Assembly (NCBI GenBank): GCA_947598585.1
Contig: CANQFK010000005.1
Span: forward strand, 1-64,000
From: an uncultured Clostridia bacterium
Lineage (GTDB): Bacteria > Bacillota > Clostridia > Christensenellales > Pumilibacteraceae
Direction of reading: 5' to 3'
DNA: 64,000 nucleotides
Part shown: positions 14,107-23,346 of the stretch, piece by piece
Position numbering within the stretch: position 1 is the stretch's first letter
Layout of the letters: the number at the start of each line of letters is the position of its first letter
Notes under the pieces: generated by a model
What the model was told of the DNA's origin: nothing
Seen by the model: the letters and a program-made list of their open reading frames with translations, nothing else
Databases searched by the model: none
Position numbers and translations under genes: made by a program

Positions 14107-15735
14107 ATGTATTTTGGAATCGACTTTGGAACAACTTATTCCACTCTTTCAATCTATGTGGATAACGATAAACATACCGGCCTTTTAGCCGCATTAACGG
14201 ATAGTTGTGGATTTCCGACGCTTATGCGCTTTAATAGTATCGAAGGCTGGTGTTACGGAAACGATACTGATATAGAGCACTACCCCGATGATACAATCAA
14301 AGATATCAAAGCTAAAATTCGTAATGGTGGAGATATTAAACAAAAAGTCAAAACGGGCGGTAGGGAGGCTTCTTTTGAAGAGATGTTACGAGGATACTTG
14401 GCATGGCTTATTGAAGAGGTTCTCGGAAGAGCAAAAGCTGCGGATGACCATATTATTGAAGATGAAGCAATTGAAGGAATAACGGTGACGGTTCCCTGCG
14501 GCTTTACGGGCAGGGGCTTGACGCGATCATCGTATGGGCAGGTTATCGAAGAAAGCGTAATTGATGCATATCAAAAGATTATTAGGTCAGGGGTTGAGCT
14601 TGCAAAAATTGGTAGGCCTCCTGTTATAATCATGGAAGAGCCGGTTGCTGCCGCAATGGACTATTTACATAGCAGTAAAGGAAAAGAAGCTCTCGTTGAT
14701 AAGCCCGAGTTGAATATTCTTGTAGCGGATTTGGGAGGCGGCACTTTTGACGTTACGGTTGTAAAGTGTAAAGGAAATGATCGGTTTCAAATTGGTACGA
14801 AAGATGGAGATCTTCATTTAGGGGGGAACGATTTCGATGAGGCTTTATTGCAACTATTGATTTCTAAAATAAATAGTCAAAATTTTGGTTATGCGCTTAA
14901 TGAAGATAAGCGTCGTCTAAATTTATTAAGAGCTACAAAGGTAAAAGAACGTTTAAGTGAAAAGAAGCTATCAGAATCGGCATCATTCACAGATGTTGAT
15001 GGTAAAACAGTTGCGGTAACACGGCAAGAATTTGAGAATGCGACACGAGGACTTTTGCAAAGAGCAATGGCTTTAATTAAACGATGCGTAGATAAAAATG
15101 GCGGAATAGAAGAAATCGATAAAATAGTTTTGGTTGGCGGTAGTTGCAAGATGCCTCAAATTAGCAATGGGATAAAAAATTTGTATCCCACTTTTAGCGA
15201 GCATGATATCGTACTTTATAATCCTTCTTATTCTATTGCAAATGGTGCCGCCTATTGTGCCGCCATGAACGATGTAATGGTTGAGGATTGGGATGATTAT
15301 ATAGGGGATATTGCGACATGTACTTATGGGGATCTTCTTTTCTATAACGGCAAAAATCCCCACATAACGAATATGATTATGAAGGGATCTCGCTTCATCG
15401 ATGGAAAGATAGGACCGAAAACACTCACTGCTCATGCTTCGAAACCGAACCAATCTGCCGTGCTTTTTCAGATATTTGAATCACAAGAAGAGCAGATAGA
15501 AGTCACAGTTGATGAAAATAATCTTGAATGGGCTAATGGTAAATATGTGCTAGATGATGATAGATTCAATAGCACCGGCCTTGAGGTGGAGGTTCCTATT
15601 CCGTCAGAATATCAAGACAGGGCAGATAAATATGAACTTGAATCCAAAATGACTTTGGATCGTAATGGTATATTGACTTTGGAGATATACCACGATGGCG
15701 TATTCATCGCAAGCAATTATATCAAGATAAAGTAA
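14107..15735 (+). CDS. Hsp70 (DnaK-like) chaperone, short form
   Basis: The protein has 542 residues and an ATAAGGAG site ahead of the start. The nucleotide-binding domain has phosphate-1 GIDFGTTYS (4-12), phosphate-2 DLGGGTFDV, HLGGNDFDE and the adenosine motif VLVGGSCKMPQI. It continues into a beta-sandwich substrate domain and stops near 542 without the helical lid of about 100 residues found in housekeeping DnaK. The lid-less form and the private GrpE-like neighbour, with no J protein in the block, suggest a dedicated chaperone. It may hold or activate a system component such as the TIR protein. Confidence 0.85.
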   Translation: MYFGIDFGTTYSTLSIYVDNDKHTGLLAALTDSCGFPTLMRFNSIEGWCYGNDTDIEHYPDDTIKDIKAKIRNGGDIKQKVKTGGREASFEEMLRGYLAWLIEEVLGRAKAADDHIIEDEAIEGITVTVPCGFTGRGLTRSSYGQVIEESVIDAYQKIIRSGVELAKIGRPPVIIMEEPVAAAMDYLHSSKGKEALVDKPELNILVADLGGGTFDVTVVKCKGNDRFQIGTKDGDLHLGGNDFDEALLQLLISKINSQNFGYALNEDKRRLNLLRATKVKERLSEKKLSESASFTDVDGKTVAVTRQEFENATRGLLQRAMALIKRCVDKNGGIEEIDKIVLVGGSCKMPQISNGIKNLYPTFSEHDIVLYNPSYSIANGAAYCAAMNDVMVEDWDDYIGDIATCTYGDLLFYNGKNPHITNMIMKGSRFIDGKIGPKTLTAHASKPNQSAVLFQIFESQEEQIEVTVDENNLEWANGKYVLDDDRFNSTGLEVEVPIPSEYQDRADKYELESKMTLDRNGILTLEIYHDGVFIASNYIKIK

Positions 15736-15817
15736 ATGTTATTTTATTTGAAATACATTATAGGATGGAAGCACCGAAAAATTTTTCACAAAAGTATTAA
15801 ATAGGAGAGTAAATGAT

Positions 15818-16594
15818 ATGCAATTTATTATTACCGATGATGAAAAAAAGGTCAACGAAATTGATGAATGTCCGATAGATTATAATAAAATACCGGACAC
15901 AGACATAGTCGACCAGATAATCGGACAATTATGTAAAATTTCGGAGAAAGAATCTACTATCATAAATTTACGCGGGCATTCGGAGGAAACCGATATATCG
16001 TTTGTAGTTAATTCCATTGCAGACTGCTATGAAGAAGAGGACAAAATATTTAATATAGACACAATATATCTATTGGTAGACAATTTATCCGACGCTGTTA
16101 TAGATAAGCTAACCGTTAATCTCCATAAGCCTATATTGCAAACAGTAAATCATTTATTCGGGGACCGAGGAGATCCGCTTAAAGAGCGATTTGAAGAATT
16201 TAATTCGCAATTAAGAGGAACGAAATTCAAAGATTATTTAATTACTCTTATCGATGAAAAAGGATACGAAAAATATTCCGAAGTATATAAAACCGCCGGG
16301 ATATCTAAGTATACTTTTAGTAAAATACTCAATTTCAGTAAAGATCATAAACCATCTAAGGATACGGTTGCCGCTCTTACGATAGGACTCAAACTTAGCT
16401 TGGAAGATGCGCAAAAATTTTATCATTGCGCCGGCTATCATTTAGGGACCGAAGATTTAGTAGATAAGGTGATTAGGTTTTTTATTTCGGAATCACTTTA
16501 TGATATCGATGAAGTGAACTATTGTTTATATTATTACAAACATCCTATTTTAGGCGAGAAACCTCGGGACAGCGTAAAGTTTGAAATAGATTAA
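15818..16594 (+). CDS. HTH-domain protein of the type appended to clostridial macrodomain proteins
   Basis: This 258-residue protein has a poorly conserved N-terminal half (1-130) and a C-terminal unit (about 140-255). The unit has the pattern FKDYLITLIDEKGYEKYSEV, then an XRE-like helix-turn-helix (GISKYTFSKI...KPSKDTVAALTIGL), then DAQKFYHCAGYHL and DIDEVNYCLYYYKHPILG. I recall near-identical C-terminal units in many clostridial proteins, often fused to macro domains or vWA proteins in conflict-type loci. It probably binds DNA or a protein partner and may regulate the block. It is the last gene of block A, followed by a terminator. Confidence 0.6.
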   Translation: MQFIITDDEKKVNEIDECPIDYNKIPDTDIVDQIIGQLCKISEKESTIINLRGHSEETDISFVVNSIADCYEEEDKIFNIDTIYLLVDNLSDAVIDKLTVNLHKPILQTVNHLFGDRGDPLKERFEEFNSQLRGTKFKDYLITLIDEKGYEKYSEVYKTAGISKYTFSKILNFSKDHKPSKDTVAALTIGLKLSLEDAQKFYHCAGYHLGTEDLVDKVIRFFISESLYDIDEVNYCLYYYKHPILGEKPRDSVKFEID

Positions 16595-16614
16595 AAACTA
16601 TAATTTAAAAAATC

Positions 16615-16656
16615 AAGTGGTTTGGTAATGTAGAATGCCAAGCCACTTTTATTTTC
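16615..16656 (+). terminator. Rho-independent terminator of block A
   Basis: A 13-bp stem (16615-16627 with 16636-16648, two G-U pairs) closes an 8-base loop and runs into TTATTTT. It lies 20 bases after the last gene of block A and about 50 bases before block B. Confidence 0.75.
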
Positions 16657-16698
16657 CGCAAAAATTGTATAATTAACATGTTAACGGGAGGGCTTATT

Positions 16699-17025
16699 AT
16701 GGCACTTATAAGAAGGGACAGGCAGAAAGGGATAAAGGACTTTTCGATGGCGGCGATAGTTGAAGAGTATCGTAATCGCATGAACTTAAATAGAAGCGAT
16801 TGCGAGAGGTACTATCGCAAGGCTATGGACTTAATGTGTTCCGACGACGGTAGAAAATTTGCGATTTACGTAGACAAGGCGATAGAGGCTTGCAAATTTC
16901 TGATTAGCACACTATGGACAAAACCGAAAGAACAAAATATAGAACACGACTTGCGGAATTGGAGAAGGTTAAACAGAAAACGGATAGACAATTATATCAT
17001 CTATAAAAGGAGATACATAAAATGA
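16699..17025 (+). CDS. Small basic protein of unknown function
   Basis: The ATG at 16699 is chosen because GGGAGGG lies 6 bases upstream; an ATG at 16678 is in frame but lies before that site. The 108-residue product is basic and helical, with MALIRRDRQKG at the start and RNWRRLNRKRIDNYIIYKRR near the end. It overlaps the ClpP-like gene by 4 bases. The charge suggests nucleic-acid binding. No family is recognised. Confidence 0.6.
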   Translation: MALIRRDRQKGIKDFSMAAIVEEYRNRMNLNRSDCERYYRKAMDLMCSDDGRKFAIYVDKAIEACKFLISTLWTKPKEQNIEHDLRNWRRLNRKRIDNYIIYKRRYIK

Positions 17026-17594
17026 ACGATAACAAGAAAGAAGAATTTTCATACATGTATTCGCTGAACAGGAATACTATAAACATTTTCGAAGCGATTA
17101 CCGAAAGTACGGCGGAGCGAGTTATCAGTCAGCTTTTGTATTTGGATTACAAATTCAAAAGCGATGATGTTCCAAAAAAAGAACGAATAATAACATTGCA
17201 AATAAATTCTCCGGGTGGAAGTGTGAGCGACGGATTGGCTATATACGATACAATGCGATATGTAGATGCCAAGATATGCACAGTAGGGCTTGGAATTTGT
17301 GCCAGTATGGGAGCATTTTTGCTTGCGGCGGGCACAAAGGGGCTCAGAAGAGTTTCGGAGAATTGTGAGGTGCTAATTCATCAGCCACTCGGCGGAGCGC
17401 AAGGACAAGCGTCGGATATAATAATCGCGGCTCGTCATATAGAAAAAGTTCGCGAAAGACTCAATAAAATTTTGGCTGCCAACACAGGCAAGAGCATTGA
17501 ACAGATCAGACGAGATACCGACAGAGATACCGTTTTCGACGCTGCCGAAGCGCTCGAATACGGGCTCGTTGATGAAATAATCATAGGCAAATAA
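17022..17594 (+). CDS. ClpP-like serine protease
   Basis: The protein has 190 residues and starts in an ATGA overlap. The ClpP signature is complete: NSPGGSV, the catalytic serine in CASMGAFLL (Ser95), the histidine in LIHQPLGG (His120) and the DRD acidic site at 167-169. ClpP forms a barrel fed by an AAA unfoldase. No ClpX or ClpA lies here, but the next gene contains an AAA-like region without a P-loop. ClpP homologues on mobile elements are common as prophage maturation proteases. The housekeeping clpP is presumably elsewhere. Confidence 0.88.
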   Translation: MNDNKKEEFSYMYSLNRNTINIFEAITESTAERVISQLLYLDYKFKSDDVPKKERIITLQINSPGGSVSDGLAIYDTMRYVDAKICTVGLGICASMGAFLLAAGTKGLRRVSENCEVLIHQPLGGAQGQASDIIIAARHIEKVRERLNKILAANTGKSIEQIRRDTDRDTVFDAAEALEYGLVDEIIIGK

Positions 17595-17616
17595 AAAAAG
17601 TTAAGGAGGTAGATAA

Positions 17617-19233
17617 ATGTTAACTTATTTCGAAGAAAAGGCGTTGGGTGCATATTTTTCGGCAGAAGCGGTCACTAAAAGATTTACGAATGTCGATCTG
17701 CTATTTAAAGTTTACTGTAATATTTTTCTTTTGTCGCCCGATTCTGTTACAAAGCTCCGAGTGTTATTGCAAAACGAAGAACTTAACGCGATAGAAAGCG
17801 AGAAAGATTATTACAGGTATTGTCGTATAAATCAATACAACGCCATGAAGTCGGTTGAAAAAGGCTCGAACAATGAAATCGACGAAGCTATTTCGTTAAA
17901 ATATAGGGCTTTTATGGCTTTGAATGAAATGAGCCTTGTAAAAGACAGCTATTCGGCAAAATCGGTCGTTTGCGATTGCTTGATCCAAGCAGCCGATGCA
18001 GGGCATATATTCGCTTGTTATACTTTGGGAATTTTGCAGTGTGAAGGCATCATGTTTGACAAGGATCCGGAGGCGGGACGATCCAGGTTGCATAAAGCAG
18101 CGACATGGAACAACATAGAGGGATTGTTCGCAGCGTTATATTACGCCCACGATGACGCGAATAAAGACAGATATCTCACAGGTATATACAAATATTTGTC
18201 AAGAACGTGTAGGGCGAGATTGTTCGAAACAATAAGCGCTGTTTATGGCCATTGCAGCGGTCGAAAGTACGATGAGATCGACTTGCTCGAAAAAGCGTTC
18301 GATCAAGGTAAAATAAAGCGCGAAATGTATTCTAAACCATATGCAAGACTTTTGTTCAGCGAAGTTTTAAGCAAAAAAGATAAGAGCGCATTCATTTTTA
18401 CCGGCAATAAGGAATTGTTTGAAGATATATGCTCGTTACCGATAAAGCTCTCCGGCGATCAACCGAAAATTTTATACGACACGATCGATAGCAGTATTAT
18501 TTCGGATCATGCGCAAATGCTGAACGAAAAACTTCGACTTGTGCATTTAAGGCGATCCGACGATTACAAACCTATTTGTATAGTTTCGGATAGTAAACTT
18601 GTATTAAATTATTGTTGTGAACTCTTTGCAAAAAGTTTATCGAATGCACATGTTGAGAGGATCGATGTCGCGGATCTCGGTGAGATGGACTTCGAACCGA
18701 CGCAAAACAATATTTTTGTACGCAACTGCGATGAAGATCTGTTTAATGCTTATTTTATTTTCTTTGAGGGTGATATCAAAGAAAAGGTATGTGATAAAGT
18801 CACAATCTTTTTACAGAGTGGAAAACGTGCCAAGTACAGGCTCAACAGACCGAGCACAATTCTCGATTTGTCAAGTATATTACCGATATGTTTTGCGGAT
18901 AAGGAAAACGCAAAGAGGCTAAAACCTTATTGCAATGTTATAGAAATCGCCGAACTTTCCAAATCGGCGAAGATGAAATTTATAGATCATATAATCAGTG
19001 TTAAGTGCAAGGTTTATGGGTTAGATGAAATTAAGATTTCAAAAGAAGCCAAGGAGCATTTGTGTGAATACGGTATAGATAAGATCGGAACGATGATTAC
19101 GGAAGCTGTCGACAGTAGCCATGAAAGCAAATTGATATTGACACAGGAAAAAATACGATCATACATGCAAAAACATAGTAGCCGTAGTAATTACGGTTTT
19201 GGAGGAGGTTCAAAAAATGAAAATGTACAATAA
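17617..19233 (+). CDS. Sel1-repeat protein with degenerate AAA+ region
   Basis: The 538-residue protein follows AAGGAGG. The N-terminal region (about 80-260) contains Sel1/TPR-like helices (AADAGHIFACYTLGILQCEG and neighbours). The C-terminal half resembles the core and lid of Lon/Clp AAA+ domains (AKRLKPYCNVIEIAELSKSA and LCEYGIDKIGTMITEAV), but the Walker A position reads IVSDSKLVLN, with no GxxxxGK. It should not hydrolyse ATP and may be an adaptor for the ClpP-like protease just upstream. This is inference from fold-like patterns. Confidence 0.5.
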   Translation: MLTYFEEKALGAYFSAEAVTKRFTNVDLLFKVYCNIFLLSPDSVTKLRVLLQNEELNAIESEKDYYRYCRINQYNAMKSVEKGSNNEIDEAISLKYRAFMALNEMSLVKDSYSAKSVVCDCLIQAADAGHIFACYTLGILQCEGIMFDKDPEAGRSRLHKAATWNNIEGLFAALYYAHDDANKDRYLTGIYKYLSRTCRARLFETISAVYGHCSGRKYDEIDLLEKAFDQGKIKREMYSKPYARLLFSEVLSKKDKSAFIFTGNKELFEDICSLPIKLSGDQPKILYDTIDSSIISDHAQMLNEKLRLVHLRRSDDYKPICIVSDSKLVLNYCCELFAKSLSNAHVERIDVADLGEMDFEPTQNNIFVRNCDEDLFNAYFIFFEGDIKEKVCDKVTIFLQSGKRAKYRLNRPSTILDLSSILPICFADKENAKRLKPYCNVIEIAELSKSAKMKFIDHIISVKCKVYGLDEIKISKEAKEHLCEYGIDKIGTMITEAVDSSHESKLILTQEKIRSYMQKHSSRSNYGFGGGSKNENVQ

Positions 19234-20917
19234 TTTACTTGATGGTTATGAAAATATGCGGTATTACTCATACGACACAATAGATGAAAGTTTTCCCAAC
19301 AGTTTTTTTTATGACGATTTGCCGAATCACGATATAGTGGGCGTACTTAAAGCCAATCGTTATGTAGACGGAAGACTGTTACAGACATATTCGGAAAAGG
19401 AAAACCATGTTTGTGTAGTAGCGGCGACGCGGCTTGGAAAAACGACGTCATATGTGATCCCACAGATTTTTTCGTTTGCAAATGCTCACAATAAAAAGAG
19501 CATGATCATATCTGATCCGAAAGGCGAGATATATCGTAAAACTGCTGCAATGTTGCGTAAAGAAGGATATGAGGTGTTGCTATTGAATTTCAGAGATTAT
19601 CTGCACAGTGAATGTTGGAATCCTTTAACGCCTATATTTCGCAAATATCAAGTTGCGATCAATCTTTACGATGAGGTCGAATTGGTTGAAACAAAGCATG
19701 GTCCTAAGAATAAGTTCCGAGGGAAAATATATTATAATCAAAAAGAACTTGACGAAAACATCGAAATGCTAAAAAACAGTTTACTTACCGAGGTTGGAAA
19801 CGATATCGATGCTATTTCACTGATTGTAATACCGAGAAAAGACGTTAAAGACCCATACTGGGATAATAGCGCGCGAGAATTATTGAAAGCGTTTTTGTGG
19901 GCGATGCTCGAAGACAGTTGCGCGGAATTTATAAAGGATACGGGTAGGACTTTAATAACCGAAGATACATATTCGTTCGCAACCGTTATATCACTGATGA
20001 ATTTATTGAAAAGTACAGATGATTTAGAGGATTTTGACGGCGGATATTTTACTTCACGACCGTCAAGTTCGAAAGCATTCCAAATAGAGGCAGCAACGAT
20101 TCCCTCGGCTCACAGTACTCGCGACGATATAAAGAGCGTATTTTCGGAGAAGATGTCCGTATTCAGAGAGAGTGCCATGAAACTTATCACAAGCTGCAAC
20201 TCCTTTGATATGGACATACTTTTCCAAGACAAGCCGGTCGCATTGTTTATAGATTTCAAAGACGAAATAAAAGTGCATTATACCATTATAAGCATGTTTA
20301 TACAAGACGCTTACAGTCGACTTATAGAGCATGCCAATAAGCAGGAGGACGGCAAAAGGAAAGTGCCTTTTTATTTCATTCTTGATGAGTTCGGAAATTT
20401 TCCCGCAATTAAGAACTTCGAAACGACCATTTCGGCATGTGCGGGACGCAATATATTTTTTATTATTATTCTTCAATCATATGCACAACTCAATGCTGTC
20501 TACGGTAGCGCCGTTGCCGAGATCATCAGAGATAATATGAACATGCACATATTTTTCGGTTCCAATAATCCGGCTACCCTTGAAGAGTTTTCAAGAGAAT
20601 GCGGGCTTATTACGAGGATTTCGCCGCTATCGGCGCTTAACGGCAGAGAATCGGAGATCGAAAATTATCAAATCGAAACAATAGCGCTTATGCCCAAGAG
20701 CAAGTTGGCGCATTTTGAAACAGGAGAGTGCGTCATTACGGAAGCAAATTCCGGGTATGTGCTTTTCTCAAAACTTGAACGTTATTATCAATGTAAGGAA
20801 TTTATGGATACTCAAAGTGACGAAAAACAGTACAAAGGAGGAGTCAATCTATTTGATAAGAAATACAATTACATTCTGCCCGAAATGAAAAAGAAGCGTT
20901 CGCCTTTTGACTTTTAA
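19217..20917 (+). CDS. VirD4/TraG-like coupling ATPase
   Basis: The start at 19217 is preferred because GGAGGAGG lies 8 bases upstream; the gene overlaps the end of the previous one by 17 bases. The 566-residue protein has Walker A AATRLGKT, the TraG/VirD4 box MIISDPKGEIYRKTAAMLRK, ECWNPL, and Walker B FYFILDEFGNFP followed by ACAGRNIFFIIILQS. The family feeds DNA or protein substrates into type IV secretion channels. Typical N-terminal membrane helices are absent, and no relaxase or other secretion gene is in the window. It therefore looks like a soluble stand-alone member of the HerA/FtsK superfamily. Confidence 0.82.
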   Translation: MKMYNNLLDGYENMRYYSYDTIDESFPNSFFYDDLPNHDIVGVLKANRYVDGRLLQTYSEKENHVCVVAATRLGKTTSYVIPQIFSFANAHNKKSMIISDPKGEIYRKTAAMLRKEGYEVLLLNFRDYLHSECWNPLTPIFRKYQVAINLYDEVELVETKHGPKNKFRGKIYYNQKELDENIEMLKNSLLTEVGNDIDAISLIVIPRKDVKDPYWDNSARELLKAFLWAMLEDSCAEFIKDTGRTLITEDTYSFATVISLMNLLKSTDDLEDFDGGYFTSRPSSSKAFQIEAATIPSAHSTRDDIKSVFSEKMSVFRESAMKLITSCNSFDMDILFQDKPVALFIDFKDEIKVHYTIISMFIQDAYSRLIEHANKQEDGKRKVPFYFILDEFGNFPAIKNFETTISACAGRNIFFIIILQSYAQLNAVYGSAVAEIIRDNMNMHIFFGSNNPATLEEFSRECGLITRISPLSALNGRESEIENYQIETIALMPKSKLAHFETGECVITEANSGYVLFSKLERYYQCKEFMDTQSDEKQYKGGVNLFDKKYNYILPEMKKKRSPFDF

Positions 20918-20929
20918 AGGAGTGATATT

Positions 20930-22063
20930 ATGGATAATAATAAGGTGCTTAAATTTATAATCAAGAACAAAAAGGTTACCTTGCCACAGATACAAAAGGA
21001 GTTTTCAATAAAATACTCTGAGGCGCTTGAAGTTTTGAACAGTCTTATAAAAAGTAAATTTGTAGTCTATGACAACGATAATTTTTACATGTATAATAAA
21101 TCGAAAGACGATAGCAATGATGGTAATAATAAAGATAACAAAATCGAAATTGAAATCAACAATGAATATGACAATGGCTACAACTATAACTCCAACAACG
21201 ATTCATTGCCCGTAGCACTTGAAAAGATGAGGAGGAATTTATTAGAAAGGTTAAATGTATTAAATAATAATGACGACGAAGACGGTTGTGAAAATGACGA
21301 TAATGATGATCGTCACGCTCATCTGAATAAGCTGATGAAAGAACTAAGAGAAAACATGCCTGACGAAGAAGATGATGAAAATATAAATGCCGATGATGAA
21401 ATAATAAACGGAGAAGCATTTAATCTGCAAATTTTCGATGATAATGCAATAAATGTCGAATATATCGATTTAAAAAGGATTGCAGCTTTATGTCGGATCA
21501 AGAACGGAATGAAGATCGTCCAAAATGCCGAAGATTTAAAGATAAAATCGTATTCGGGAGATGTTTTATTCGATATTGTAAATGACAACGGCATTGTTCT
21601 TTTGACTGATAACGGCGAAACTATGCAACGTTTGAAAAATAAGATTCCAAATGCGTTGAGTAACAGTAAGAAAACGGTGGAAAGTATTTTGTCCGAATAT
21701 AAAATTCAAATCGAAAATGATATAATCATGGTAGAACTTGATATAAACAATGCTTTTGAATGTTATTGTAATTTTTGTGCCGCGATAGCGAGGATCGATA
21801 ATCTGGACATCGGTAAAATCGAGGAAGCGGAAGAGATGCGCAAATTGGAAGATTTTCGTTTCAATGTAATGCAACAACTGATAGAAGACAATCCGCAAAT
21901 TAAGAGGACGGAAGCAATTTTACTAATGCAGGACAAATACATAAAGGTCAAGGATAGTAGAGATTATGATGAAATTATAATTTATGCAAAGGCAATAAAG
22001 GAATTCGGCATGCTGACCGATGCCCAATTCGAGTTTTGCCGAAAACAAATAGTGGGAGAGTGA
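20930..22063 (+). CDS. Winged-helix protein with acidic low-complexity linker and DUF1828-like region
   Basis: The protein has 377 residues. An N-terminal FtsK-gamma-like winged helix (4-54, TLPQIQKEFSIKYSEALEVL) is followed by an Asn/Asp-rich linker (58-160). A globular part resembles DUF1828 (SGDVLFDIVNDNGIVLLTDN, about 205-300), and a helical end closes the protein. FtsK gamma domains read polar DNA motifs for FtsK. Here one lies directly after a VirD4/FtsK-superfamily ATPase gene, 12 bases away, suggesting DNA recognition supplied in trans. Confidence 0.5.
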   Translation: MDNNKVLKFIIKNKKVTLPQIQKEFSIKYSEALEVLNSLIKSKFVVYDNDNFYMYNKSKDDSNDGNNKDNKIEIEINNEYDNGYNYNSNNDSLPVALEKMRRNLLERLNVLNNNDDEDGCENDDNDDRHAHLNKLMKELRENMPDEEDDENINADDEIINGEAFNLQIFDDNAINVEYIDLKRIAALCRIKNGMKIVQNAEDLKIKSYSGDVLFDIVNDNGIVLLTDNGETMQRLKNKIPNALSNSKKTVESILSEYKIQIENDIIMVELDINNAFECYCNFCAAIARIDNLDIGKIEEAEEMRKLEDFRFNVMQQLIEDNPQIKRTEAILLMQDKYIKVKDSRDYDEIIIYAKAIKEFGMLTDAQFEFCRKQIVGE

Positions 22064-22067
22064 AGCA

Positions 22068-22358
22068 ATGGAAGATATAATCGATGTACTAACCGATGAA
22101 ACCAATACGGATCCCATCGTTTTGACAAACGGTAAAGGTGAGAAAATATCATTTGAACAGATAGCTGTTATACCGCTCGACAAACTATACTGCATTTTAA
22201 AACCCATAGACAAAATCGAGTATGTTAAAGAGGACGAGGCAATGGTCTTCTATGTGGACGGCAGTTGCAGCCCGCCCGCATTGCGTTTCGAGCATGACGA
22301 GAAAAAGTCGATAGAAGTGTTCTTGGAATACTATGATCTGTTAAAAGAGGCACTGTAA
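22068..22358 (+). CDS. Small acidic protein, DUF1292-like
   Basis: The 96-residue product begins 4 bases after the previous stop with GGGAG overlapping it. The pattern PIVLTNGKGEKISFEQIAVIPL and LYCILKPI resembles DUF1292 proteins, short acidic firmicute proteins of unknown function. It may be an accessory subunit of the ATPase set. Confidence 0.55.
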   Translation: MEDIIDVLTDETNTDPIVLTNGKGEKISFEQIAVIPLDKLYCILKPIDKIEYVKEDEAMVFYVDGSCSPPALRFEHDEKKSIEVFLEYYDLLKEAL

Positions 22359-22359
22359 C

Positions 22360-23232
22360 ATGAATAAAAATATATCTGTTTTTTACGGAAAATTCGACTT
22401 GGATTTTGTCGAGCACAATCCGTTTATCAAGCGTGTCTTAAAAACTATTATAATTTCGGAACAAGCTACGGCTTCTATGATTCAAAGCAAATTCGATATC
22501 GGATACAGCAAAGCCTCCGAAATCATTGATTTGTTGGAAGAAAAAGGTTTTATAGGTCCATATGACGGATCGCGACCGAGAGACATTTATTTTACAGCGG
22601 AAAAATATAGAGGAGCCTTTTATGAGGACCCATATGATGAAGAAGAGGATATTCAAAAAAGCAATGCGATATCATTTCTCGGCAGGGATATTGATCTCAT
22701 TAAAGAGATTTTACGTCTGTTTATCAGAGCGGGAAGAGCAACATATTCCATGATTCTATGGGAGTTCGATATATCGTTGGATTTGGGCATGAAGCTAATG
22801 GATTACTTCGAGAGGCAAAATTTTATAGGCCCCGAAAAATCAAATAGAGATCATGATGTTTATATTACTAGGGCATTATTCAAAAAACTATTTCATGAAG
22901 TGGATAACGAAAAGAAAATAGATGATGATATGTTTCATAATATTGTTGACGGTAGAATAACGGTGGATCTCAGACCTGACAGTGACGATTTGAGTGTAGG
23001 GGACTGCATAGAATTCGTATCGAGCAATAAAAAACGCATAAAAGCGAAAATTACAAGACTTATAAGTGCCTCATGCTTTTCCGACTTTTCTCATGAGCTT
23101 TTGTATAATGCGGGAGTCGTTGAAAACGATATGGAATTCATTAACGAATATATGGAAGAAATTTATCCCGAGCAAATACAGGGCAATGGCGCCTTGGCTG
23201 TTGAATTTAAAGTAGTTAAAGAAAACGACTAA
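22360..23232 (+). CDS. Protein with two FtsK-gamma-like winged helices and an ASCH-like domain
   Basis: The protein has 290 residues and starts 1 base after the previous stop. Two winged helices are visible: about 25-75 (TASMIQSKFDIGYSKASEII, then EEKGFIGPYDG) and about 110-170 (ATYSMILWEFDISLDLGMKL, then ERQNFIGPE). Both match the FtsK gamma pattern with its GxIGP turn. The C-terminus (about 195-285) has VDLRPDSDDLSVGDCIEFVS and a SASCFSDF segment, like an ASCH domain, a fold related to the RNA-binding PUA domain. It is the last gene of block B. Confidence 0.6.
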   Translation: MNKNISVFYGKFDLDFVEHNPFIKRVLKTIIISEQATASMIQSKFDIGYSKASEIIDLLEEKGFIGPYDGSRPRDIYFTAEKYRGAFYEDPYDEEEDIQKSNAISFLGRDIDLIKEILRLFIRAGRATYSMILWEFDISLDLGMKLMDYFERQNFIGPEKSNRDHDVYITRALFKKLFHEVDNEKKIDDDMFHNIVDGRITVDLRPDSDDLSVGDCIEFVSSNKKRIKAKITRLISASCFSDFSHELLYNAGVVENDMEFINEYMEEIYPEQIQGNGALAVEFKVVKEND

Positions 23233-23346
23233 GCATAAATGCAAGGCAGTTGTATGATTTTGCCGTAAATTAACAAATATGAGGTTTGTTATTGGGTGTT
23301 TAACGGCAATTTAAATGGAAAAATAATTTATAGGAGAATGATTTAA

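Noticed and set aside
19217..20917. Evidence of a complete conjugative element
   Set aside because: Only the VirD4-like ATPase is present. No relaxase, VirB4 or channel genes are found in the window.
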